The position numbers were made by a program, and so were the translations under genes. The notes under the pieces were generated by a model. The model searched no databases. It saw only the letters and a list, made by a program, of their open reading frames with translations, and was not told where the DNA came from. This document shows, in pieces, positions 5,609 through 12,774 of a DNA stretch of 12,912 nucleotides; the first letter of the stretch is position 1, and every line of letters begins with the position of its first letter. The DNA is taken from the NCBI GenBank assembly GCA_965651595.1, contig CBFGTA010000063.1:1-12912 (forward strand). The letters run 5' to 3'. Source of the DNA: CBFGTA01 sp965651595 (GTDB lineage Bacteria > Actinomycetota > Actinomycetes > S36-B12 > UBA10799).

Positions 5609-8153
5609 CCCGGATCATCGCACCATATAAGCGGTTGGCGCACGCAACGGCAGCGTCGCGCGCGGCCGATACCTCGTCGAGATCAAGCGTCCGATCGACG
5701 GCGCGGAACCGCAAGGCGAATGCCAGCGACTTCTTGCCTTCACCTAGTTGCGGTCCCGTATAGATGTCGAACAGGCGGATCGACTCGAGCAGCGGCCCGG
5801 CACCATCCACGAGAGCGTCTTGAATTGCTTGGGCACTGATTCCCGCGTCGACGACCACTGCAACGTCTTCTTTAGCCACTGGCATGGTGGAGAACACGGG
5901 CGCCGGTGTCACGTGGTCACCGACAGCGGCGATGACCGCATCCAAGTCGAGTTCGAATCCGACGGGACGCCCGGGCAGCTCCCACGATCGCACCACCTGC
6001 GGATGCAGCTCACCGGCGTGGCCGACGATTATGTCATCGACGACGATTGCCGCGCAGCGACCGGGGTGGAACGGCGCATGCTCTGCTTGCTCGACGCGGG
6101 CAACCACGCCAATCTGGGCCACGAACTCGACGGCCGCACTGACCGCATCGGACCACTCGGCTGTTCGCCCCGCACCCCACCAGCCTCCGGTCTCGATCGC
6201 GCCGACCCAGACTGCTGAGACGGACGTGAACTGGACGGGCAAAGCGGCCTCTAACGCCTCTAGCTCGACCGGGTCGGGTCGACTGGTGACCAACGGGCGA
6301 GGTGCTGGCGTCCGTTCAGGGCCGCTGGCCGCGCGGTCCCAACCCCCTGCATCGGACTGCTGCTGTCCAGCGGCCCGATCGATAGCTACCGCGCCCATCT
6401 CGTAGAGCGCGACGGCCTCTGCACCGCGCCCCAGGTTGCGGCGGGCAGTCTGCAGGAGTCCCGGGAGGACGGTGGTGCGGAAGTTGGGCTGCTGCGCCGA
6501 CAGGGGGTTCGCCAGGGTGACGAGTGCCCTCCGGGGATCGCCAGCATCGACGAGGCAACGGTCCAAGTCGTCAACGCCCAGGAACGGGTAGTTCAAGACT
6601 TCGGTAAGTCCTTGGGCGGCGAGCACCTTGGACGCTCGACGACGCAAAACTTGGGCGCGAGTCAATCCGTGACCAGCGGGCACTTGCGGCAATTGAGACG
6701 GGATCGAGTCATACCCGACCAGCCGAACGACTTCCTCAACTAAGTCGGCCGGATCGACGAGATCGGCCCGCCACGGCGGCGGCGTGACTTTGCGATAGTC
6801 CGGACCGCGGCGCGAGGGCTCGACGATGCAGCCCACCGACTGCAGGTGACGTTCCACGAGCTCGGGATCGATTGTGAACCCGGCAACGGTCGACGGCAGG
6901 TCCAGAGGCAACCGAATGGTCGTAGACGCCCGCGGGGCCTCATGGCCGGTCAGCCCCATGGAAGTACCGCCGGTGAGTTCAACGATCAGTTGCATTGCCC
7001 GGGCTGATGCGCTCGCGGCAAGGGTGGGGTCGACTCCCCGTTCGAAGCGACGAGACGCCTCGGTGCTGAGCTTGTGGCGCCGCGCCATGCGAGCGACGGT
7101 GACGGGGTTGAAGTGTGCGGCTTCGATGGCGACGGTGGTGGCAGAGTCCGAAATCTCGGTCGCCAGTCCTCCCATAGTGCCCGCCAGCGCCACGGGGCCT
7201 GCATCGTCGGCTATGACGAGGTCACCGGCGTGCAGTTCGCGGACGACATGGTCGAGGGTTTCGAGTCGTTCACCAGTTGCGGCCAGACGCGCCGTCAAAC
7301 TGCCCTTGAGCTTGGCGACGTCAAAGGCGTGGAGTGGTTGACCGGTCTCGATCATCACGTAGTTCGTGATGTCAACCAAGATGTTCACCGGCCGCATGCC
7401 CGCCGCGATCAGCCGCTGGCGCATCCAGTGGGGAGTCGCTGCTCGCGCGTCAACGCCGGTGACAGTCCGCAATGTGAACACATCGCAATGCTCGAAGTCG
7501 TCACTGGCGCACCCAACCGGCACCGCTCGTGGGTCCGGCTGCGCCAGGGGCACGAGATCGGCGACCGAGTCGCGAAACGGTATGTCGTAGGCGATCGCTG
7601 CCTCACGGGCTATGCCGCGAATCGACAGCGCATAGCCCCGATCAGGCGTCACCGCAATGTCCAAGACCTCTTCCCCGAGGCCGAGCACGCTTCGCGCATC
7701 TTCCCCTGGATCAGCCGTTCCCGGAGCGAGCACAATGATGCCATCGTGATCCTCCCCGATCCCGAGCTCCCGCGAAGAGCAGATCATTCCGTCGGACAGG
7801 TGTCCATAAGTTTTGCGAGCCGTGATCGCGAATGGCCCCGGCAAGACTGCGCCCGGCAAGGCAACCACCACGATGTCGCCGAGGACGAAGTTGGTGGCAC
7901 CGCAGATGATGCCGCGCTGTCCGCCATGCTGGGGGCCCACATCCACCTGGCAGAAGCGGATTGGTTTGCGGAATTCGGTGAGTTCGCTGATGTCCATAAC
8001 CTGGCCGACGACAATGTCTCCGGCCACTTCCCCGATCACGTCGACGGTCTCTACTTCGAGGCCGAGCCGAATCAGTTCTTCGGCCAGCGTCCGACCATCG
8101 ACGTCGCTAGGAAGGTCCACGAGCTCGCGGATCCACGACAAGGGGGCGCGCAT
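5604..8153 (-). CDS. pheT: Phenylalanine--tRNA ligase beta subunit PheT
   Basis: This is the beta chain of the cytosolic (alpha-beta)2 enzyme that charges tRNA-Phe. It holds the tRNA-recognition and editing domains. The 849-residue protein is full length for actinobacteria. It starts with MRAPLSWIRELVDLP, then has an EMAP-like tRNA-binding OB domain (about 40-155, with DGMICSSRELGIG), the B3/B4 editing domain (about 215-370, with NILVDITNYVMIETGQPLHAFD), B5 (about 410-490), the inactive synthetase-like core, and a C-terminal anticodon-binding FDX-ACB domain (about 755-848, with KEDVAVVVD and FRAVDRTLDLDEV). The ATG directly follows the pheS TAG with no gap, and GGAGG in the last pheS codons serves as ribosome-binding site. 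The stop codon lies within the tandem repeat shared with the convergent ligase gene. Nothing is truncated. Confidence 0.98.
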   Translation of the reverse strand: MRAPLSWIRELVDLPSDVDGRTLAEELIRLGLEVETVDVIGEVAGDIVVGQVMDISELTEFRKPIRFCQVDVGPQHGGQRGIICGATNFVLGDIVVVALPGAVLPGPFAITARKTYGHLSDGMICSSRELGIGEDHDGIIVLAPGTADPGEDARSVLGLGEEVLDIAVTPDRGYALSIRGIAREAAIAYDIPFRDSVADLVPLAQPDPRAVPVGCASDDFEHCDVFTLRTVTGVDARAATPHWMRQRLIAAGMRPVNILVDITNYVMIETGQPLHAFDVAKLKGSLTARLAATGERLETLDHVVRELHAGDLVIADDAGPVALAGTMGGLATEISDSATTVAIEAAHFNPVTVARMARRHKLSTEASRRFERGVDPTLAASASARAMQLIVELTGGTSMGLTGHEAPRASTTIRLPLDLPSTVAGFTIDPELVERHLQSVGCIVEPSRRGPDYRKVTPPPWRADLVDPADLVEEVVRLVGYDSIPSQLPQVPAGHGLTRAQVLRRRASKVLAAQGLTEVLNYPFLGVDDLDRCLVDAGDPRRALVTLANPLSAQQPNFRTTVLPGLLQTARRNLGRGAEAVALYEMGAVAIDRAAGQQQSDAGGWDRAASGPERTPAPRPLVTSRPDPVELEALEAALPVQFTSVSAVWVGAIETGGWWGAGRTAEWSDAVSAAVEFVAQIGVVARVEQAEHAPFHPGRCAAIVVDDIIVGHAGELHPQVVRSWELPGRPVGFELDLDAVIAAVGDHVTPAPVFSTMPVAKEDVAVVVDAGISAQAIQDALVDGAGPLLESIRLFDIYTGPQLGEGKKSLAFALRFRAVDRTLDLDEVSAARDAAVACANRLYGAMIRA

Positions 8154-9263
8154 CTAGGCCTCCATTCCGAAAGCAGACGTGAACCGCACGTCACCTTCGA
8201 CCATGTCGCGCATGTCGGTGATGTCGTGGCGGAACATCAGGGTCCGCTCCAGCCCCATCCCGAATGCGAATCCGCGGTACGTGTCAGTGTCGATTCCGCA
8301 CGCTTGCAGAACTCGCGGGTTGACCATCCCGCAGCCACCCCATTCGATCCACCCTTCGCTGCCGCAGGTGCGACACGGGTTCGACGGATCACCGACACTC
8401 GCACCTCGGCAAGCGAAGCACTGCAAGTCCAGTTCCGCCGACGGCTCGGTGAACGGAAAGTACGACGGTCTCAGCCGCGTGGCGATTCCGGCACCGAACA
8501 CTGTCGATGCCAAGTGGTCCAAGGTGCCCTTGAGGTCGGCCATGGTGATGCTAGTGTCGACGACCAGTCCTTCGATCTGGTGAAATACCGGCGTGTGGGT
8601 GGCGTCGAGTTCGTCCGTGCGGAACACGCGTCCTGGGCACACAACATAGACCGGAAGTTCGCGGTCAAGTAGAGCCCGAATCTGGACCGGAGACGTGTGT
8701 GTTCGAAGGAGGACACCAGCTTCAGGGGGCTCCACGAAAAATGTGTCTTGCATTGTGCGAGCCGGATGGTCAGGGGCAATGTTGAGGGCATCGAAGTTGT
8801 ACCACTCGGCTTCGATTTCGGGACCTTCAGCCACCTTGTAACCCATCGACACAAATACGTCAACAAGCAGTTCCGACACAGTGGTGAGGGGGTGGCGGGC
8901 ACCGAGTGGCTTGCGGGCCGCGGCGATCGTGACATCCACTCTTTCGGCCTCGAGCGCTGCGGCCGCCTCCCGCGACTCAAGTTCCTCTTCGCGACGAGTG
9001 TAGGCAGATCGGACGGCGCCGCGGGCTGAACCGATGCGCTTGCCCGCATCGGCCCGAGCCGTCGGTGGTAGGGCGCCAATCTCTCGGTTGGCCAGAGCGA
9101 GGCGACTGCGATCACCGAGGTGGTCGGTACGCACCTGCTTGAGGTCTGCCAGAGTTGCGGCGGCTGCGATCGCGGCCAAGGCCTCGGCCTGGGCTGCCTC
9201 CACGGCACCGGCCTCAAGCCAGCTGACCTCGACGGGATCGTAATCCTTATTGGGCGCGCTCAT
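8154..9263 (-). CDS. pheS: Phenylalanine--tRNA ligase alpha subunit PheS
   Basis: This is the catalytic alpha chain of phenylalanyl-tRNA synthetase, forming Phe-AMP and transferring Phe to tRNA-Phe. The 369-residue protein has an N-terminal coiled-coil arm (about 1-110, charged and Ala-rich), class-II motif 2 (FRTDELDATHTPVFHQIEG, 214-232), the substrate segment FPFTEPSAELDL (269-280) and motif 3 (GFAFGMGLER, 331-340). A cysteine insertion at 282-300 (C282, C285, C297, C300) resembles a zinc ribbon and is, from memory, common in actinobacterial PheS. ATG 9263-9261 was chosen because GAGGAG lies 3 nt upstream. An in-frame TTG at 9278 would add MREEH, but those codons are the ribosome-binding site itself. 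It is the first gene of the pheST pair. The 198-bp leader upstream shows no phenylalanine-rich leader peptide. Confidence 0.98.
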   Translation of the reverse strand: MSAPNKDYDPVEVSWLEAGAVEAAQAEALAAIAAAATLADLKQVRTDHLGDRSRLALANREIGALPPTARADAGKRIGSARGAVRSAYTRREEELESREAAAALEAERVDVTIAAARKPLGARHPLTTVSELLVDVFVSMGYKVAEGPEIEAEWYNFDALNIAPDHPARTMQDTFFVEPPEAGVLLRTHTSPVQIRALLDRELPVYVVCPGRVFRTDELDATHTPVFHQIEGLVVDTSITMADLKGTLDHLASTVFGAGIATRLRPSYFPFTEPSAELDLQCFACRGASVGDPSNPCRTCGSEGWIEWGGCGMVNPRVLQACGIDTDTYRGFAFGMGLERTLMFRHDITDMRDMVEGDVRFTSAFGMEA

Positions 9264-9321
9264 GTGCTCCTCACGCAATCACCAGTCGTCGGTATCAGTC
9301 GTTCCCCCACCCGCTACCGGG

Positions 9322-9371
9322 GCGTGCCCACGATACTCGACTCGCGAGCAGCGAGCGGTACGCGGGCACGC
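9322..9371. repeat. Stem-loop with 8-bp arms upstream of pheS
   Basis: GCGTGCCC (9322-9329) and GGGCACGC (9364-9371) are perfect 8-bp inverted arms. Inside them CTCGC (9341-9345) and GCGAG (9351-9355) can form a second stem. It lies in the 198-bp gap between the dioxygenase-like gene and pheS, both on the minus strand. It could terminate the upstream transcript (no T-run, so not a classical terminator) or belong to the pheS leader. Confidence 0.5.
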
Positions 9372-9461
9372 GCGGATCTCGAAACAACGTGTGTCACGCA
9401 CGACCCGTTCGCTCTCAGTGGAGGCTTGGGGCGAGTGAATCGAGGAGGTAGTGGCTGGCTC

Positions 9462-10208
9462 CTACGCCTCGGACATAACCTCGGGCTGTGGGGCGGCGGC
9501 GGCCCGTTCGGCGGCGCGCCGCTCGGCTTCAGCGAGTTCATCGGCGGGAACTGCCGGGGATTCTATGCGGGTCACCGGGTTGCGGCTGTCGATCCACGCC
9601 TCGAGGGGTGCGGCAGATTCGTACGAGGTGATCAGGCAGTACCGAGGTTCGCTGCCGGGATGCCACACAGCGTGATAGAGCCGCTGCGTGTCGATGACGA
9701 CCTGCGCACCAGCGGGCAGTGGCACGCGGGTTTCAGTGGACGGGTCGTTCTTGTCTTCCCGCAGGATCATCAGCGAGTCTGGGTTGTCGGTGAGGTTGAA
9801 GAACGCGCGCACCACCCAGCCGGTCCCCTCCGGATTGAGCCGGTTGTTGTCGTCGATGTGCAGGTTGTGGATGGCATCCGCGTAGGAGTTCGGCTGCAGC
9901 TCGATGACGCGGCAGCGGCCGATGTTAACGTTGGGTTCTTGAGCCCGCTCGACGAGTCGGGGAGCCTTGGCCACATTGCTCGGCACCCACACGCCGTCCT
10001 TGTCAGTCTTGGCCGGGGTGTGATTCCAGAAGCCGTCGCACTCCATGTCGCCATAGGCCGACGCCAATGGGGCAAACCGGGTGTCGCCTGAGGACTTCCA
10101 GTCCACGTACTCGACGTCGAGCCACTCTTGAGGATCGGCAGCCTGGTTGTACTGGTCGACGATGACATATCCGGATTCGTCCAGAATCGGCATCTTGTAG
10201 TACGACAT
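9462..10208 (-). CDS. Uncharacterised protein, probable Fe(II)/2-oxoglutarate dioxygenase-like fold
   Basis: No named family was recognised. The 248-residue protein has no signal peptide or membrane segment and is probably cytosolic. It shows an HxD pair (H117-I-D119, in HNLHIDD), then beta-strand-like segments (WVVRAFFNLTD, DSLMILRED, GAQVVIDTQ), two candidate distal histidines (H179, H183 in YHAVWH) and R189 in EPRYCLITSYE. The order HxD...H...R, with R189 ten residues after H179, matches the Fe(II) and 2-oxoglutarate ligands of the double-stranded beta-helix dioxygenases. A cupin-type protein is the alternative. The last 30 residues are a charged Ala/Glu-rich tail (about 221-248). The ATG has an excellent AGGAGG ribosome-binding site at 10218-10213, so expression is likely strong. 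An iron-box-like site lies 83 bp upstream. The substrate is unknown. Confidence 0.75.
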   Translation of the reverse strand: MSYYKMPILDESGYVIVDQYNQAADPQEWLDVEYVDWKSSGDTRFAPLASAYGDMECDGFWNHTPAKTDKDGVWVPSNVAKAPRLVERAQEPNVNIGRCRVIELQPNSYADAIHNLHIDDNNRLNPEGTGWVVRAFFNLTDNPDSLMILREDKNDPSTETRVPLPAGAQVVIDTQRLYHAVWHPGSEPRYCLITSYESAAPLEAWIDSRNPVTRIESPAVPADELAEAERRAAERAAAAPQPEVMSEA

Positions 10209-10290
10209 GTTTCCTCCTCATCGTCGTGGCGGGTGCCACGGTGGCCTCGGTGCGCCGCTCATCCTGCGCTCCCCCACACTCGGATTCAAG

Positions 10291-10309
10291 TAAGGGTAGC
10301 CTAACTCTC
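10291..10309 (-). promoter_or_regulatory. DtxR/IdeR-like iron box upstream of the dioxygenase-like gene
   Basis: On the minus strand the 19-mer GAGAGTTAGGCTACCCTTA matches about 14 of 19 positions of the actinobacterial DtxR/IdeR consensus TWAGGTTAGSCTAACCTWA. The centre and right half are nearly perfect and the left four bases are poor. It contains a possible -10 (TAGGCT), so an iron-loaded repressor could block transcription. A second weak promoter, TTGAAT-N17-CAGGAT, starts just downstream (10289 to 10261). The consensus comes from memory. Function is inferred. Confidence 0.5.
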
Positions 10310-10466
10310 TGACTACGGTGGCATCCGACTCGCGGTGTCGGCCACCACCATTACTGCTTGTCCGGAGTCCTACCCGTCGGTCAACGGCGCAAACCCCGGT
10401 GGTCAACGAAGCTACCGGGACCGCCGCCAGGCCCCTGCCGCCACGCTCAGAGATGCCAAGGGAATC

Positions 10467-10492
10467 CGAACCGACCAGAAGGACTGGGTTCG
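10467..10492. repeat. Interrupted hairpin in the intergenic region
   Basis: CGAAC (10467-10471) pairs with GTTCG (10488-10492), and CCAG (10475-10478) pairs with CTGG (10484-10487) around AAGGA, with a 3-nt bulge. It is the first of a run of hairpins outside any gene, followed by a small GGAG/CTCC stem at about 10495-10507. Confidence 0.4.
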
Positions 10493-10514
10493 CCGGAGAG
10501 AGCCTCCCCGGTGC

Positions 10515-10538
10515 ATCCGCGGATCCTTGTCCGCGGGT
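10515..10538. repeat. 9-bp hairpin upstream of the exporter promoter
   Basis: ATCCGCGGA (10515-10523) and TCCGCGGGT (10530-10538) form a 9-bp stem, with one G-T pair, around the 6-nt loop TCCTTG. The core CCGCGGA/TCCGCGG is perfect. No T-run follows on either strand. It ends about 26 bp before the -35 of the exporter promoter, so it may insulate the two divergent units or belong to a small transcript. Confidence 0.5.
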
Positions 10539-10563
10539 CCTTGACTGCACAGCAAATAGTCAC

Positions 10564-10592
10564 TTGATCTGGATCCGTGAATGACATATCAT
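10564..10592 (+). promoter_or_regulatory. Sigma70-type promoter of the ABC exporter operon
   Basis: TTGATC (10564-10569, 4 of 6 to TTGACA) is followed after exactly 17 bp by TATCAT (10587-10592, 5 of 6 to TATAAT). Transcription would start near 10599 and leave a leader of about 140 nt before the GTG of the ATPase gene. No better hexamer pair was found between the hairpins and the gene. Confidence 0.5.
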
Positions 10593-10594
10593 TC
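10579..10594. promoter_or_regulatory. Palindromic operator overlapping the exporter -10
   Basis: GAATGA-CATA-TCATTC is a perfect 6-bp inverted repeat with a 4-bp spacer covering the -10 element. This geometry is typical of a TetR-, MarR- or PadR-type repressor site, and these often control DrrAB-like exporters. No regulator gene is present in the window, so the binding protein is unknown. Confidence 0.5.
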
Positions 10595-10609
10595 TGACCT
10601 TTGTGTCAG
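10594..10609. promoter_or_regulatory. Second inverted repeat at the predicted exporter transcription start
   Basis: CTGAC (10594-10598) and GTCAG (10605-10609) flank CTTTGT. The element directly adjoins the GAATGA/TCATTC palindrome and lies at the predicted +1, so it could be a second repressor half-site set or a 5' hairpin of the mRNA. Confidence 0.35.
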
Positions 10610-10741
10610 GAGCGCGACGGATTCGGTGGCCAGCTCGGTGAAACGCGGCCTTGGATTGCAGCTCGCACACTAAATGACAGCTCGCCGGAGATGTATCCAT
10701 GATCGAGGCCGGGCCGACGACGGCGAATGAAGGAGTGGGAC

Positions 10742-11710
10742 GTGACTAGTCAGCCGCAGCTGGCCATTGAGGCCGTCGGACTGGTGAAGAAGTTTGGAGA
10801 CACCACGGCCATCGGTGGTGTCGATCTGGCGGTCACTGCTGGGTCTGTTTACGGAGTCCTCGGCCCCAACGGAGCTGGTAAGACGACCACAATGAAGATC
10901 CTCGCCACGCTTCTGAAGCCCGATGGAGGGTCGGCGCGCGTGTGCGGGTTCGATTGCGTCGCCGACCCGGCCCAGGTACGCCGCCGCGTCAGCCTGACGG
11001 GCCAGTTCTCGTCGGTCGACGACGACCTGACGGGACTGGAGAACCTGCGCCTACTGGCGCGGCTGCTCGGGTTCCGTGGGCGCGATGTCCGGGCTCGGGC
11101 AGACGAAATGCTGGCGGCTTTCGGTCTCGCTGAGGCTGCCGACAAGCAGGTGAAGAACTATTCCGGTGGCATGCGTCGCCGTCTCGATATCGCGGCCAGT
11201 CTGCTCGTCGTTCCCGAAGTAATCTTCCTCGACGAGCCGACCACCGGACTGGATCCGCGGTCACGCAACCAAGTCTGGGACATTGTGCGAGCACTCGCAG
11301 GGCAAGGCACCACGGTGCTCTTGACCACCCAGTACCTCGATGAAGCCGATCAGCTCGCCGACCGCATCGCGGTGATCGACCACGGTCGAGTGATTGCCGA
11401 GGGTACGAGCCTGCAGCTCAAACAATCAGTCGGGGCGGGCAGACTGTCACTCAACGTGGGAGACGGCTTGGCTCGGGACCAAGCGATCACTTTGCTCGAC
11501 GCCATGCCCCATGTGGAGCGCGAGGCGGAGGTCAACGGAAGTGGCATCGTATTGCGGGTCGACGGTGCCACCACGGCTCACGCGGTGATCGGTGATCTAG
11601 TGGCGGCGAACATTCCGGTAGACAGCTTTTCCCTGGGGCACCCCAGCCTCGATGAAGTATTTATGGCCCTCACGGGTCGGCCTGCTGAGGAGGTCAATGA
11701 TGAGCAGTAG
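10742..11710 (+). CDS. ABC exporter ATP-binding protein, DrrA (daunorubicin-resistance) family
   Basis: This is the ATPase of a two-gene ABC-2 exporter that acts on the cytoplasmic face of the membrane with the next gene product. The 322-residue protein shows Walker A GPNGAGKTTT (41-50), Q-loop Q88, signature YSGGMRRRLDIAASL (140-154), Walker B VIFLDEP with catalytic E165, the D-loop GLDPRSR, and TTQYLDEADQ, where Q197 replaces the usual switch histidine as is typical of the DrrA family. A C-terminal domain ends in LDEVFMALTGR, the conserved DrrA tail. GTG 10742 was chosen because AAGGAG lies 6 nt upstream. An in-frame ATG at 10727 lies before that site and is less likely. It overlaps the permease gene by 11 bp. 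Substrates of relatives include anthracyclines and cell-envelope lipids. The one here is unknown. Confidence 0.93.
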   Translation: MTSQPQLAIEAVGLVKKFGDTTAIGGVDLAVTAGSVYGVLGPNGAGKTTTMKILATLLKPDGGSARVCGFDCVADPAQVRRRVSLTGQFSSVDDDLTGLENLRLLARLLGFRGRDVRARADEMLAAFGLAEAADKQVKNYSGGMRRRLDIAASLLVVPEVIFLDEPTTGLDPRSRNQVWDIVRALAGQGTTVLLTTQYLDEADQLADRIAVIDHGRVIAEGTSLQLKQSVGAGRLSLNVGDGLARDQAITLLDAMPHVEREAEVNGSGIVLRVDGATTAHAVIGDLVAANIPVDSFSLGHPSLDEVFMALTGRPAEEVNDEQ

Positions 11711-12533
11711 TGACACTTCCACCATCACGTCAGGACTGAGCGTAGAGTCGGCTCTCCACCGACGCGCCGACGTGGCTCCCCCGTCAGCGGTGAGTGCGTC
11801 GTTCACGTTCGCCCACCGGGCGTTGCTCAAGATCAAGCATGTGCCGGAACAACTCTTCGACGTGACGGCCTTCCCCATCATGTTCACGCTCATGTTCACC
11901 TACCTGTTCGGAGGTGCGCTCGCAGGCAGCCCCACGGAGTACCTGCAATTCCTCCTGCCTGGCATCCTCGTGCAGACGACGGTGTTCCTGACGATGTACA
12001 TCGGCATGAACTTGGCGACCGACATTGACAAGGGCATGTTCGACCGTTTCAAGTCCCTCCCCGTGTGGCAGCCGTCCACCCTCGTCGGAGCCATGCTCGG
12101 TGACGTTGTGCGGTTCCTGATGGCCAGCGCCATGGTTCTCGTGTTGGGCTTCATCTTGGGCTTCCGACCGACGGGCGGCATCGGCGGAGTCTTCCTCAGC
12201 CTGATATTGGTACTCATCTTCTATCAAGCACTGACTTGGATCTGGATCCTGCTCGGACTGACGGCCAGGACTCCACAGTCAGTCATGGCGATCGCCATGA
12301 TGGTTCTGTTCCCGGTTACTTTCATCAGCAACGTGTTCGTTGACCCGGCCACCATGCCGGGGTGGCTACAAGCAGTAGTCAATGTCAATCCGATCACGTA
12401 TCTCGTTGATGCCTGCCGCGGGCTGATGGCTGGCGAATTCCCGGGTCACGACATCCTGGTCGTGGTGGTTGTGTCGGTCGCTCTGACGGCGATCTTCGCG
12501 CCGCTGGCCATGGTTCGCTACCGGAACAGATAG
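11700..12533 (+). CDS. ABC-2 type exporter permease, DrrB family
   Basis: This is the membrane partner of the preceding ATPase, a dimeric ABC-2 permease. The 277-residue protein has a soluble N-terminal tail of about 35 residues and about six membrane helices (roughly 55-75, 83-103, 133-155, 163-187, 193-215 and 252-272). It has the DrrB-type cytoplasmic segment KGMFDRFKSLP (111-121) after helix 2, and WLQAVVNVNPITYLVDACRG (222-241) before the last helix, as in this family. Two consecutive in-frame ATGs (11697, 11700) follow GAGGAGG (11687-11693). The second has the better 6-nt spacing. The start lies inside the ATPase gene, so the two are translationally coupled. The substrate could be a drug or an envelope lipid. 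Confidence 0.92.
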   Translation: MSSSDTSTITSGLSVESALHRRADVAPPSAVSASFTFAHRALLKIKHVPEQLFDVTAFPIMFTLMFTYLFGGALAGSPTEYLQFLLPGILVQTTVFLTMYIGMNLATDIDKGMFDRFKSLPVWQPSTLVGAMLGDVVRFLMASAMVLVLGFILGFRPTGGIGGVFLSLILVLIFYQALTWIWILLGLTARTPQSVMAIAMMVLFPVTFISNVFVDPATMPGWLQAVVNVNPITYLVDACRGLMAGEFPGHDILVVVVVSVALTAIFAPLAMVRYRNR

Positions 12534-12554
12534 CCCGCCCGCTCCGACCATCGC

Positions 12555-12598
12555 AGTTGGCTCACCTTGATGCGGATCACGGGCCGAAGGGGCCAACT
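12555..12598 (+). terminator. Possible hairpin terminator after the exporter operon
   Basis: AGTTGGC (12555-12561) and GCCAACT (12592-12598) are 7-bp inverted arms, with a nested GGCC-GAAGG-GGCC element at 12582-12594 that competes with the right arm. It starts 21 bp after the permease stop. Only a weak T-rich stretch (ATTGCTCCATTTCT) follows, so intrinsic termination is uncertain. Confidence 0.3.
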
Positions 12599-12610
12599 AT
12601 TGCTCCATTT

Positions 12611-12625
12611 CTACTACTACTACTA
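12611..12625. repeat. CTA trinucleotide microsatellite (5 units)
   Basis: Five perfect CTA units sit in non-coding DNA after the exporter operon. The 295-bp gap 12534-12828 otherwise holds the hairpin above, G/T-rich low-complexity sequence (about 12668-12706), the SOS-type box and a hexamer repeat. Confidence 0.9.
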
Positions 12626-12726
12626 CTCCACTGGTGAGTAGCAGTCTCCGCGTAGCTAGCGAAAGATGGCAGTGGGTTGTGGGTTGTGGATTGGGGTGGG
12701 TGGTTGTCGTACCCCTGTCATAGTGT

Positions 12727-12742
12727 TCGAACATACGTTCCA
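12727..12742. promoter_or_regulatory. SOS box (LexA operator)
   Basis: TCGAACATACGTTCCA matches 11 of 12 fixed positions of the actinobacterial SOS box TCGAAC-N4-GTTCGA; only the penultimate G is changed to C. LexA binds such sites and represses until DNA damage. It lies 87 bp upstream of the GTG of the partial gene at the right edge. The match is seen directly and the regulation is inferred from the mycobacterial consensus. Confidence 0.75.
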
Positions 12743-12774
12743 TTAGTTGCTGGTGTTGCTGGCCGGAGTCTTGT

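Larger units (their letters stand above)
10209..10741. other. 533-bp divergent intergenic region between dioxygenase-like gene and exporter
   Basis: No convincing gene is seen. Open frames on both strands are arginine/proline-rich, lack ribosome-binding sites and lack recognisable domains. From left to right it holds the AGGAGG of the dioxygenase-like gene, an iron-box-like site (10291-10309), a GC-rich stretch without clear signals (about 10320-10460), a run of hairpins (10467-10538), the exporter promoter with overlapping palindromes (10564-10609), and a leader of about 140 nt ending in AAGGAG. Confidence 0.7.

Noticed and set aside
7074..8672. Long plus-strand open frame opposite pheT and pheS
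   Set aside because: It spans the junction of two confidently identified genes on the other strand and has no domain features.
9451..9480. GAGGAGGTAGTG on the plus strand, resembling a strong ribosome-binding site and GTG start
   Set aside because: The following frame is antisense to the conserved C-terminal part of the dioxygenase-like gene and has no meaningful product.
10450..10480. A T-loop-like GGTTCGGATTCC on the minus strand, considered as part of a tRNA
   Set aside because: The flanking bases do not pair into a T-stem and no acceptor or anticodon arm can be drawn.
10320..10540. Possible riboswitch (cobalamin, ydaO/c-di-AMP, SAM) in the leader of the dioxygenase-like gene
   Set aside because: None of the conserved core sequences of these classes was found, and the hairpins lie upstream of the likely promoter of that gene.
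10218..10584. Open frames of 88-110 codons on both strands of the intergenic region
   Set aside because: They are Arg/Pro/Ser-rich, lack ribosome-binding sites and domains, and run through the predicted promoters and hairpins. They look like chance high-GC frames.
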